Origin: Physcocola sp002396385
GTDB lineage: Bacteria > Bacteroidota > Bacteroidia > Bacteroidales > Paludibacteraceae
NCBI GenBank assembly: GCA_946535435.1
Contig: CAMNDM010000010.1
Coordinates: forward strand, 24,899-88,898
DNA length: 64,000 nt
Direction of reading: 5' to 3'
Shown here: positions 16,616-23,882 of the stretch, piece after piece
Layout of the letters: the number at the start of each line of letters is the position of its first letter
Position numbering within the stretch: the stretch's first letter is position 1
Translations under genes and position numbers: made by a program
The notes under the pieces: model-generated
The model's database searches: none
Told to the model about the DNA's origin: nothing
What the model saw: only the letters and a program-made list of their open reading frames with translations

Positions 16616-17089
16616 ATGAAGTTAAAAAAATGTTTGGCGGGCATATCCCTGGCGATAGCGGGGAGTGTTCCTGTAGTGGCGGGTAATACTTACGTCACTA
16701 TTCAAAAGAACGATGGAACAAAGAGTTCGTTTCTGTTGTCTGCTGTTCCGAAAATCACACACACTGCCGATAGCTTGAAGGTAGAGGGAGATGCAAGTGC
16801 CTCTTTCCTTTTGTCGGATGTCGACTTTTTCAAATTTACAGAGTCTGACCTCACATCTGTTCCTACACTTAAAGGCGATGAGCTTCGCGTTGTCTATCTC
16901 GACAACCAGCATGTGAGGGTCGAGGGACTGGCTGCAGGCTCACAACTGTCGCTTTGTTCGGTGTCGGGTGCGGTGTTGAGCCAGAAGCAGGCTTCTGCCG
17001 ATGGCTTTGCCGAGTTCTCGCTGCCACAGGCAAAGGGCGTGTACATCTTGAAGACAGACAAACAGATTGTTAAACTAGTGAAGAAGTAA
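16616..17089 (+). CDS. Small secreted protein with T9SS-type sorting-domain-like C-terminus (cassette A, gene 1)
   Basis: A 157-residue exported protein of unknown function. Residues 1-23 are a signal peptide (KKCLAGISLAIAGSVPVVAG). Residues 24-75 form a short domain (TYVTIQKNDGTKSSFLLSAVPKI, then LSDVDFFKF), a pattern common in Bacteroidetes surface proteins. Residues about 90-157 (HVRVEGLAAGSQLSLCSVSG to KGVYILKTDKQIVKLVKK) look like a type A C-terminal sorting domain of the type IX secretion system: a beta-sandwich ending in GVYI and basic residues. The large gene starts four bases after the stop, so the pair is translated together. The near-identical paralogue is at 21357. The sorting role is inferred; porD and porP are present in the window. 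Confidence 0.8.
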   Translation: MKLKKCLAGISLAIAGSVPVVAGNTYVTIQKNDGTKSSFLLSAVPKITHTADSLKVEGDASASFLLSDVDFFKFTESDLTSVPTLKGDELRVVYLDNQHVRVEGLAAGSQLSLCSVSGAVLSQKQASADGFAEFSLPQAKGVYILKTDKQIVKLVKK

Positions 17090-17093
17090 GCTT

Positions 17094-19058
17094 ATGAAGA
17101 AACTATTACTACTGACAGCCGGTGCTTTTGCGACAGTTTTGTCGTCGGCTATGATTATGAAAATGTATTATCCCGATGGTACAACGCAGAGGTTCAACAT
17201 CGACGATGTGAACAAGGTCTCTTATGAGGGGAATGCGTCAAGCAGAAAGATGGTTGTGGAATACGCCAGCCATACTGACACTCTGCCGGTTGTTGCCGAC
17301 TCGGTTGTGTTCACGAACGACGAAATTCATACGGCCAACGGGCACGAATACGTCGATTTGGGCCTTTCCTATTATTGGGCTACCAACAATGTCGGTGCTT
17401 CCGATTATACTCTCGGTGGAAAATTCGCATGGGCTGAAATTGAACCTTCTGACGATTTGGAGTATAGATGGAAAAGCTCTTTCGACGGTAACAAGTTAAA
17501 TGAACAAAGCGGAAAGGGATTTGTTATTCAACATAGACATAAATATACGGAAAGAAGCATTGGCTGCGTCTTTTCGGATTTCGATATCAGGTACACCAAT
17601 GGTGGCCTGCTGAAAAGCCTGTTGGCTGAAGACGATGCCGCTTTTGTAAAATGGGGACCTATGTGGTCGACTCCGTCCGCTGACGCATGGCAGGAGTTGC
17701 TAGACAACTGTACATTCAAGTACTACGAAGACTATCAGGGACAGAGTGGTTATCTTGTTACGAGTAAAGTGCCTGGCTTTGAAGGCCAATCAGTGTTTTT
17801 TCCTGTTGAATTAGGTATGGTCCAAGACAATAGTGGTGAGTACCATCCGTATGAACACAGTATATATTGGACTAATACGCTCGAACCGTCTGCCGATTAT
17901 TATGGAATTTATTCCTATGGAGTCTGTTTCCCGACTCCCGATTCCAAGTTTTTCGGTAGCAGCCTTCCTAATACAATGTGGTCGTTATTCTCCAAAAATA
18001 TGGCAGCCCACGTCCGCCCGGTCATTCATAAGCGCATGGCCGATAAATACGGTTTGAAGTCGGCGGGTAGCGTACAAAAATACCAGGTTGTTTACTTGAA
18101 TTCCGATAAAAGCAGCATCATGGAAGTGGAAGAGGTTGCCGAAGGTAAGGCAGCTATAGGAAAGGGCGATTTTATGCAGAAGATAGTAAAACCGCAGGAG
18201 AATTTGGTCTTCAACCGTTGGTCTGCCGATTTGTCGTCTGTAGAAAGAAGCCTCTCTGTTTATCCAGTCTTTGTAGTAGATACGGCTAACACTTACTATA
18301 AAGTGCGTATCCTGTGTCCTGATACAATGATATGGTATGACCAGGCGGGAAAAGAGAACCGTACGCTTTTACCTGGCAGCCCTTACGACTCTGTTTATGT
18401 GCGTGAGGGAGAAGATGTCCCTTCCGATTGGTTGGAAAAAGTAAGGTACAGATGGGCTAGAGGGTATAATGTCAAGCATGATTTGAAACTTACCAACCTG
18501 CACGCCAATCTCGACATCACACTCGACCGTGTGGTTTTCAAGGACTATAGTGAGCCAAAAGGCGATCGCCGTTATGTAGACCTCGGCCTCTCTGTCAACT
18601 GGGCTTCCGGTAATCTGTCGGACGATGTGAATGTTTCGAAAGACTCCTTGAAGAAATGTCTGTGGACCGACGATATAGCTACAAAACAGTGGGGGGACGA
18701 TTGGCGCCTGCCAACAAAGGAAGAGTTCCAAGAATTGATAGATAACTGTTATATTGATAGGGTAAATGGTGTCTTCAACGAAGATGGTGTGATTGACTAC
18801 TCTGTTGGTGTGGCCGGATATCTGTTTACCAGCAAGGTGCCTGGCTATGAAGGCCGGTCTATCTTCCTTCCAGCAAGGGAGATGATTGTCAACTGTGGAC
18901 CGGCTCCAGAACGCCTTGAACTGAGTGGTGTTTATCTGACCTCTTCAAAAGGGGAAGATGGCGAGAGCTTTTATTTGTTTGACGGTGAAGGTGTGTCAAT
19001 TCTCGATTATTACGATATTAGGGGCTGGGGCTTCATCCGTGCCGTAACTGCAAAGTAA
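17094..19058 (+). CDS. Large secreted FISUMP-domain surface protein (cassette A, gene 2)
   Basis: A 654-residue exported protein of unknown function. After a signal peptide (about 1-20) comes a short YYPDGTTQRFNIDDVNKVSY segment (25-45), then a first FISUMP/DUF1566-type domain starting HEYVDLGLSYYWATNNVGA (from residue 84), with WSTPSADAWQELLDNC. A middle InlB/MucBP-like repeat follows (YQVVYLNSDKSSIMEVEEV, then FNRWSADLSSVERSLSVYPVF, about 335-405), and a second FISUMP domain from about 493 (RYVDLGLSVNWAS, WRLPTKEEFQELIDNC) ends at the C-terminus (GWGFIRAVTAK). There is no sorting domain of its own; the small partner carries one. The terminator at 19081 closes the unit. Probably a surface or adhesin-like protein. 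Confidence 0.8.
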   Translation: MKKLLLLTAGAFATVLSSAMIMKMYYPDGTTQRFNIDDVNKVSYEGNASSRKMVVEYASHTDTLPVVADSVVFTNDEIHTANGHEYVDLGLSYYWATNNVGASDYTLGGKFAWAEIEPSDDLEYRWKSSFDGNKLNEQSGKGFVIQHRHKYTERSIGCVFSDFDIRYTNGGLLKSLLAEDDAAFVKWGPMWSTPSADAWQELLDNCTFKYYEDYQGQSGYLVTSKVPGFEGQSVFFPVELGMVQDNSGEYHPYEHSIYWTNTLEPSADYYGIYSYGVCFPTPDSKFFGSSLPNTMWSLFSKNMAAHVRPVIHKRMADKYGLKSAGSVQKYQVVYLNSDKSSIMEVEEVAEGKAAIGKGDFMQKIVKPQENLVFNRWSADLSSVERSLSVYPVFVVDTANTYYKVRILCPDTMIWYDQAGKENRTLLPGSPYDSVYVREGEDVPSDWLEKVRYRWARGYNVKHDLKLTNLHANLDITLDRVVFKDYSEPKGDRRYVDLGLSVNWASGNLSDDVNVSKDSLKKCLWTDDIATKQWGDDWRLPTKEEFQELIDNCYIDRVNGVFNEDGVIDYSVGVAGYLFTSKVPGYEGRSIFLPAREMIVNCGPAPERLELSGVYLTSSKGEDGESFYLFDGEGVSILDYYDIRGWGFIRAVTAK

Positions 19059-19080
19059 TTATATTTGTTATAACGATGGA

Positions 19081-19118
19081 AAGCCTCTGGGGAGGGACTT
19101 CCCCGGTGGCTTTTTTTT
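19081..19118 (+). terminator. Terminator of cassette A
   Basis: AAGCC and CTGGGGA (19081-19093) pair with TCCCCGG and GGCTT (19100-19112), with small bulges, followed by eight T residues. Confidence 0.75.
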
Positions 19119-19154
19119 GTGAAGTCGAAATGCATGTCGTCCGATATTAAATTA

Positions 19155-19162
19155 TATATTTG
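19155..19162 (+). promoter_or_regulatory. -7 promoter element of the gene at 19190
   Basis: TATATTTG matches TAnnTTTG, 28 bases upstream of the ATG at 19190. A TTG at 19160 that would extend the reading frame lies inside this element and was rejected as a start. Confidence 0.55.
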
Positions 19163-19189
19163 TATAAAACGAAAATTGAGGTCGAATTC

Positions 19190-19927
19190 ATGGATAAACT
19201 AAAAAAACTGCTGTCGATTGAACCAGAGGCGTTTGAAAACTATAAACCTGGAGAGGTCGGAAATTATAAAACGCAGTTCGATGAAATAGCCAAGTTACTT
19301 ATAGAGGACTACGCAATCGTAAAAGGCCAAGACTGCTATTTCTTTACCGAAATCGAGTTCTATTTTTATGCCAAGAATCATCAAGATATTATTACCCATC
19401 CCCGTCGTTGTCTTGCCATGCAATGGTACATCAATAACTTCGGAGACATTGATTTGACGTTCGAGAGTCATATAGAGATGGTTGAAGTCGAAAATTCGCA
19501 GAAGAAAGTGGTCTGCAAACCAGTTCTTGACGATAAATGCTACTTTGGAGGCATCTTAATTCGTGGTTTGAAGAATGTGCACACGGGAAAGAACCTTGAA
19601 GGACCATGGGCTTGTTCCGAACTTTACCGACTGCATTCTGTCGATGGACTCACTGGTGAATTCCCGAAATTGATTAAAATTAGTGATTTGGAGTTAAATG
19701 CCCCCCATATGGCAGAGAATGCTGTTAACCGCTACAACCTATTAAATAACAAAACATCCGAAAACAAAGTGGACTATATTCTTTCTGGCTACAAAAATGG
19801 AGCAGAATTGAGTAAGGATTCGCTTGTCAACAAGTTTGACGAGTTTTTGCCTGCTGCTTATAGGTATTATGCGAAAGATTGGAAGGTCTTGGGCTTGAAA
19901 TACCCATATTGTCGAAATAAAGAATAA
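19190..19927 (+). CDS. Hypothetical protein, possibly 3-methyladenine-DNA-glycosylase-like
   Basis: A 245-residue soluble protein of uncertain function. Recognisable pieces are FFTEIEFYFYAKNHQD, ITHPRRC, QWYINNFGDIDLTFES, YFGGILIRGL and LEGPWACSELYRLH. The order Glu-Ile-Glu-Phe-Tyr, His-Pro, Asp-hydrophobic-Thr-Phe, Gly-Gly-Ile-Leu-Ile-Arg and Gly-Pro recalls an uncharacterised family sometimes labelled 3-methyladenine DNA glycosylase-like; I cannot confirm the fold. No signal peptide. The sequence is more AT-rich than its neighbours and it sits between two copies of a duplicated block, both signs of acquisition. It has its own -7 element, and its stop codon abuts a direct repeat. Confidence 0.6.
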   Translation: MDKLKKLLSIEPEAFENYKPGEVGNYKTQFDEIAKLLIEDYAIVKGQDCYFFTEIEFYFYAKNHQDIITHPRRCLAMQWYINNFGDIDLTFESHIEMVEVENSQKKVVCKPVLDDKCYFGGILIRGLKNVHTGKNLEGPWACSELYRLHSVDGLTGEFPKLIKISDLELNAPHMAENAVNRYNLLNNKTSENKVDYILSGYKNGAELSKDSLVNKFDEFLPAAYRYYAKDWKVLGLKYPYCRNKE

Positions 19928-20028
19928 AAGTAGTTATATGGTAAACGTATATTATTTACAGTTATATTTGCAGTGTGTTAAACAAAAACGATAAAGTAGT
20001 TATATGGTAAACGTATATTATTTACAGT
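19927..20028 (+). repeat. 36-bp direct repeat around the start of the GIY-YIG-like gene
   Basis: The 36 bases at 19927-19962 recur exactly at 19993-20028. Each copy holds AAGTAGTTAT, an ATG and the codons for VNVYYLQ. The first copy runs into a stop after 18 codons; the second is the start of the real frame. The 30-base gap contains a TATATTTG -7 element. Confidence 0.9.
19963..19970 (+). promoter_or_regulatory. -7 promoter element between the two direct repeats
   Basis: TATATTTG, an exact TAnnTTTG match, 34 bases before the ATG at 20004. The region where a -33 element would fall lies in the first copy of the direct repeat. Confidence 0.5.
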
Positions 20029-20552
20029 GGTTTGGCCCTTTTCCCTCTGTTGATGAATTGAAAAAGTGGCGGCAAGAAGAAAACGAAGAATGTTATTTGT
20101 ATTTGTTGCAAGGAAAGAAAAAGTGGCATCAGAAATATACGTATTATTGTGGACAAACCTTTAGACAGAATGTAGAGGATCGTCTTTCTAATTCTAATCA
20201 TCACATAAGGGAACTGCAGGAAAGATCAGATTCCTTAAGAATATGGGTCGGTTCTTTTGGTAATATAAAAAATCCAACAAAGGATGATGTGAACTTGTGA
20301 GAAAAGATGTTAACATCAGAGATGATGCAAATTGAAGTCGACGATGCATACACGGCAAACAAAACAAATTTAAAGTCTCCGAATGATGATGTGATTATTG
20401 TAAATGAATGGTTTGATTTAGAAATGTCTCACCGTGAAAGGACTTCGAAGATATCTCCTGCTAATCGTGTGCCTGATGTTATTTCTTATTGGTCGAAAAC
20501 AAAAGAGGTTTTTGTGGCAAAACATCTCAAAAAACTTGGTCCTATGAAGTAA
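20004..20552 (+). pseudogene. GIY-YIG-like protein interrupted by one in-frame TGA
   Basis: Two open segments in the same frame (20004-20300 and 20301-20552) are separated only by a TGA at 20298-20300. Together they give about 181 residues. The first part has YLYLLQ then YTYYCGQT then VEDRLSN and HHIREL, which resembles the GIY-YIG nuclease core (two Tyr-rich strands, then Arg and His). The second part continues naturally (KMLTSEMMQIEVDD, NEWFDLEMSHRERT). A single C-to-T change from CGA (Arg) would create the stop. So this is most likely a recently broken gene, or two peptides if the ATG at 20307 is used. GIY-YIG assignment is tentative. AT-rich, unlike the flanks. Confidence 0.65.
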
Positions 20553-20655
20553 ACATCAACTTTTATAGGATTTTGACGATGTGTTATTCCATGTGAGATC
20601 AATCCGCTTTACCATAAATATTTACCATGTTCTGTGTGATTTATAAGTTTTATAA

Positions 20656-20829
20656 ATGAGAGAACTCCCGTATTTGATATATGCTTTAAATAATGAAGGA
20701 AGGTTAGTCAATATTATGGATCCTTCTGTTGAGAATGGAGACAACTGCAAGTGCTTTTGTCCTCATTGCAAGACTAAATTATGTGCTAAAAATAAAGGAA
20801 CAAAAAACACATCAAAAATAGAAAAATGA
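20656..20829 (+). pseudogene. N-terminal fragment of a CoiA-like zinc-finger protein
   Basis: A 57-codon frame reads MRELPYLIYALNNEGRLVNI, then a Cys-x-Cys and Cys-x-x-x-x-Cys ribbon (CKCFCPHCKTKLCAKNKG), then a Lys/Thr-rich end. This is the opening of CoiA-like proteins (competence-related family with an N-terminal zinc ribbon followed by a restriction-like nuclease). In those the ribbon is followed by a His-His-Phe-x-His motif; here it is replaced by a few unrelated codons and a stop, so the nuclease part is missing. It lies directly before the GNAT remnant. A gene this short could instead be an independent small protein. Confidence 0.5.
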
Positions 20830-20836
20830 TGAACCA

Positions 20837-21118
20837 ATGAATCTTGTTGCGGTCATGTTTAAATATGCGTCCGACCTGGAGGTTGGACCCCGTGCCGGAT
20901 GGCCGCCTCACCAGTCTGAAGCCGAAAGTCTTGAGATTATCCGAACTATATTCCATAACGATTCTTCCTGGGCTATTGAGTCGAAGGAGGTTGGAGAGGC
21001 TGTTGCTGCTACGGACTATGGCCCTTCGTGTAACTGTAAACTGCCGTCACGGCCGAATGAACCGATGCCCGGATTTTGGGTGGCTAAACCGTTCTGGAAC
21101 AAAGGCATTTTCTTATAG
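20837..21118 (+). pseudogene. Decayed GNAT acetyltransferase, left-copy remnant
   Basis: The segment matches the intact acetyltransferase at 23883-24398 over EVGPRAGWPPHQSEAESLEI and RTIFHNDS, but is damaged. About 24 bases are missing after the first few codons (the RPWRDSDAAALY part), many substitutions have accrued, and homology stops after WNKGI, where the intact gene continues for about 75 residues with the acetyl-CoA-binding half. The remaining frame has no catalytic core. It is the third gene of the left duplicated block, now separated from cassette A by the AT-rich insert. Confidence 0.85.
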
Positions 21119-21283
21119 AACCAGAACCTCCCGTTTGTTAACATACTACGGTAAAGTCTGCTCGGCATGTTGTTTATCTATAGAAATTTATGATTGTTTT
21201 CTGAAATATTAACCGAGTAAGAAAAGTTGTGCTCGGCAAGAGAATATTCTTGAATTGTAAAATGTGTTGATAAAAATTATCTG

Positions 21284-21291
21284 TATATTTG
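21284..21291 (+). promoter_or_regulatory. -7 promoter element of cassette B
   Basis: TATATTTG, the same octamer as in cassette A, 66 bases upstream of the gene 1 ATG. The leader is about ten bases shorter than in A because A carries extra CTTTG-type sequence. Confidence 0.6.
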
Positions 21292-21323
21292 TTGTTGTAA
21301 TAGGATTTTAGCTTTCGCTTATT

Positions 21324-21350
21324 ATGAAGAAAAGTATTAATGTAATCTAA
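21324..21350 (+). other. Eight-codon open frame in the leader of cassette B
   Basis: Reads MKKSINVI then TAA, differing from cassette A's by one residue (Asn4 to Ser). It ends six bases before gene 1, as in A. Confidence 0.3.
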
Positions 21351-21356
21351 CTGATT

Positions 21357-21830
21357 ATGAATTTAAAAAAATGTTTGATGGGCATATCCCTGGCGATAGC
21401 CGGGAGTGTTCCGGTAGTGGCGGGTAATGCTTACGTCACGATTCAAAAGAACGATGGAACAAAGAGTTCGTTTCTGTTGTCTGCTGTTCCGAAAATCACA
21501 CACACTGCCGACAGCCTGAAAGTAGAGGGGGATGCTAGTGCCTCTTTCCCTTTGTCGGATGTCGACTTCTTTAACTTTACAGAGTCGGACCTCACGTCTG
21601 TTCCAACTGTAAAAAGTGACGAACTGCGTGTCGTCTATCTCGACAACCGGCACGTGAGGGTCGAGGGACTGGCTACAGGCTCACAACTGTCGCTTTGCTC
21701 GGTGTCGGGTGCCGTGTTAAGCCAGAAACAGGCTTCTGCCGATGGCTTTGCCGAACTCTCGCTGCCACAGGCAAAGGGTGTGTACATCTTGAAGACAGAC
21801 AAACAGATTGTTAAACTAGTGAAGAAGTAA
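21357..21830 (+). CDS. Small secreted protein with T9SS-type sorting-domain-like C-terminus (cassette B, gene 1)
   Basis: Paralogue of the protein at 16616, same 157-residue length, about ten substitutions (for example Ala8 to Met, Leu65 to Pro, Gly87 to Ser, Phe134 to Leu). The signal peptide, the IQKNDGTKSSFLLSAVPKI segment and the whole C-terminal sorting-like domain (residues about 90-157) are kept, ending in the same GVYILKTDKQIVKLVKK. Strong conservation of the last 45 residues fits a functional export signal. Gene 2 starts four bases downstream. Function unknown; likely a surface protein or the sorting partner of gene 2. Confidence 0.8.
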   Translation: MNLKKCLMGISLAIAGSVPVVAGNAYVTIQKNDGTKSSFLLSAVPKITHTADSLKVEGDASASFPLSDVDFFNFTESDLTSVPTVKSDELRVVYLDNRHVRVEGLATGSQLSLCSVSGAVLSQKQASADGFAELSLPQAKGVYILKTDKQIVKLVKK

Positions 21831-21834
21831 GCTT

Positions 21835-23802
21835 ATGAAGAAACTATTATTACTGACAGCTACTGCCTTTGCGGCCGCATTGTCGTCGGCCGTGGTCATG
21901 AAAATGTATTATCCCGATGGCTCGACCCAGCGCTTTAACGTCAGCGATGTCGACAAGGTCTCTTACCAGGGAAGTGCGTCAAGCAGAAAGATTGTTGTGG
22001 AATACGCAAGCCAGGCCGACACGCTGCCGGCTGTCGCCGACTCGGTTGTTTTCTTGAACGACGAGATTCATACAGCCAACGGACACGAGTACGTCGATTT
22101 GGGACTTTCCTACCTTTGGGCTACAAATAACATCGGATCTACCGATTCTTCGCTTGGCGGTCATTACGCATGGGCCGAAACCGATCCTGTTACCGATTTT
22201 TCTTTCCGTTTTGATGACCCCTTTAGAGGATCTGGTGTGCCCGATTCTTTCAACGTGTTAAGTGGAAAGGGATTATACCTTGATCGGTTGAATAAGTACT
22301 CTTATTATGGTGGAGGCTGCGTTTACGACATATTCAGTAGCAGATACAACCGGCAGGATGGGTTGATGGACTTGTTACCGAGCGACGATGCCGCTTATGT
22401 GAAATGGGGCCCAATGTGGTCGACTCCGTCCAAAGAGGCTTGGGATGAATTGATAGAGAATTGTACGTTCAAGTTTGTTGAAAACTACCGTGGAATAAGC
22501 GGCTATGTGCTTACCAGTACTGTCGCAGGTTTCGAAGATAAGTCAATCTTCTTACCAGTTCATTACATCTCTATGTTTGAGCAAAGCGTGTATTGGACCA
22601 GCTCAAGGGAATCTGTTTTAGGTAAAGATTATCAAGATAATATCTGGGGTATCTGTTTCCCAATCCCTCAGTATGATGATGATTATCAAATGGATCAAAA
22701 ACCGAAGGAAATGAGCTCTTTGTTCTCAAGGAATATGGTCGCTCAAATCCGTCCTGTCATCCGCAAACGTGCTGTCGAAAAGTTCGGGTTGAAATCGGCT
22801 GGCGCCAACAATTCTGACTCTTACAAGGTCGTCTATCTGAATACCGATAAAATCAGCATTCTGAAAGTGGAGGATGTGCCCGAAGGAAAGGCTGCTAAGG
22901 GAATCGGCGACTTGGTCGGTGAAATTCAGAAACCACAGGAAAATTTGCTCTTCAATGGTTGGTCGGAGGATTTAACGGCTGTCGACAGACATCTTACGGT
23001 GTATCCGGTTTTTGTTGTCGACTCGCTCCATACCTATTATAAAGTACGTGTTATTTGCCCTGACTCTATGCCTGTTTACGGAGATTTCGATAAGATGTAT
23101 GGTGATGTCCATTTGAAGTACATTTTGCCTCCTGCTACCGCATACGATTCTATTTATGTGCGTGAGGGTGAGGATGTGCCAACCGATTGGTTGGGAAAAA
23201 ATTTGTACAGATGGAAGGACGGATATCACGCCAAACATGGGTTGAAACTGACCGACCTGCATGCCGATGTTGATATTACATTCGACCGTGTCTTTATCCG
23301 TGACTATAGCGAGCAAAAGGGAGACCACCGCTTTGTTGACCTCGGTCTTTCTGTCAACTGGGCTTCTGAAAATTTGAGCCAAAGCGTTCTTGACCTTTCG
23401 AGCGATTCGCTCTATAATTGGTCTTATAACGCTGACGTGGTGACTAAGGTTTGGGGGGCAGATTGGCGTCTGCCATCAAAAGAAGAGTTCCAAGAACTGC
23501 TCGATAATTGTTATGTCGATAAAGTGACCAGTGTCTTCAATGAAGAGGGAGAACTAGTGCGTGAAGAGGGATACCTGTTTACCAGTAAGGTGCCAGGCTA
23601 TGAAGGTAGGTCTATTTTCTTACCTGCAAGGCAGATTCATATGGATTGTGGACCGGAGCCTTCTTCTCTTGATTTGTACGGAGAATATCCGACTTCAGAC
23701 AGAGAGAATCTGAAAACCTATGTGTTCACTACAAATGGCTTGTATTTGGAACACTTTACTTTGTCGTCTTCCGGACGTGTCCGGGCGGTGACGGCAAAAT
23801 AA
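21835..23802 (+). CDS. Large secreted FISUMP-domain surface protein (cassette B, gene 2)
   Basis: A 655-residue paralogue of the protein at 17094 with the same layout: signal peptide, YYPDGSTQRFNVSDVDKVSY segment, FISUMP domain from about residue 84 (HEYVDLGLSYLWATNN, WSTPSKEAWDELIENC), InlB/MucBP-like repeat (YKVVYLNTDKISILKVEDV, FNGWSEDLTAVDRHLTVYPVF), and second FISUMP domain (RFVDLGLSVNWAS, WRLPSKEEFQELLDNC, ending SSGRVRAVTAK). The signal peptide and domain anchors are close to copy A. The stretch around residues 105-175 and the loops of the second domain are much more divergent and contain small insertions and deletions. Possible variable surface-exposed loops. Confidence 0.8.
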   Translation: MKKLLLLTATAFAAALSSAVVMKMYYPDGSTQRFNVSDVDKVSYQGSASSRKIVVEYASQADTLPAVADSVVFLNDEIHTANGHEYVDLGLSYLWATNNIGSTDSSLGGHYAWAETDPVTDFSFRFDDPFRGSGVPDSFNVLSGKGLYLDRLNKYSYYGGGCVYDIFSSRYNRQDGLMDLLPSDDAAYVKWGPMWSTPSKEAWDELIENCTFKFVENYRGISGYVLTSTVAGFEDKSIFLPVHYISMFEQSVYWTSSRESVLGKDYQDNIWGICFPIPQYDDDYQMDQKPKEMSSLFSRNMVAQIRPVIRKRAVEKFGLKSAGANNSDSYKVVYLNTDKISILKVEDVPEGKAAKGIGDLVGEIQKPQENLLFNGWSEDLTAVDRHLTVYPVFVVDSLHTYYKVRVICPDSMPVYGDFDKMYGDVHLKYILPPATAYDSIYVREGEDVPTDWLGKNLYRWKDGYHAKHGLKLTDLHADVDITFDRVFIRDYSEQKGDHRFVDLGLSVNWASENLSQSVLDLSSDSLYNWSYNADVVTKVWGADWRLPSKEEFQELLDNCYVDKVTSVFNEEGELVREEGYLFTSKVPGYEGRSIFLPARQIHMDCGPEPSSLDLYGEYPTSDRENLKTYVFTTNGLYLEHFTLSSSGRVRAVTAK

Positions 23803-23818
23803 ACCGATTGAATGCACG

Positions 23819-23856
23819 TAAAAAGCCACTGGGTTTACTCCTAGTGGCTTTTTTTG
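23819..23856 (+). terminator. Terminator of cassette B
   Basis: AAAAAGCCACT pairs with AGTGGCTTTTT (inner CTGGG/TCCTAG partly paired, loop TTTAC), followed by more T. It differs in sequence from the terminator of cassette A. Confidence 0.75.
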
Positions 23857-23882
23857 TAACTTAGTCCGGAAAACGAAAGTAA

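Larger units (their letters stand above)
16533..19058 (+). repeat. Tandem segmental duplication, left copy (cassette A)
   Basis: The promoter, leader, small gene and large gene here match the block at 21284-23802 in order, spacing and strand. Both gene starts are offset by exactly 4,741 bp. The small gene has about ten amino acid differences in 157; the large gene is close to its partner at both ends and more divergent in the middle. The GNAT remnant at 20837 is the decayed third member of this copy. Confidence 0.9.
21284..23802 (+). repeat. Tandem segmental duplication, right copy (cassette B)
   Basis: Counterpart of 16533-19058, in the same orientation: promoter octamer, leader with eight-codon frame, small gene, 4-base gap, large gene. 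It is followed after 80 bases by an intact GNAT gene, whereas the left copy's GNAT is broken. Confidence 0.9.

Noticed and set aside
19973..20552. Selenocysteine recoding at the TGA of the GIY-YIG-like gene
   Set aside because: No hairpin suitable for bacterial SECIS was seen directly after the codon and no selenoprotein family is matched; a nonsense mutation is simpler.
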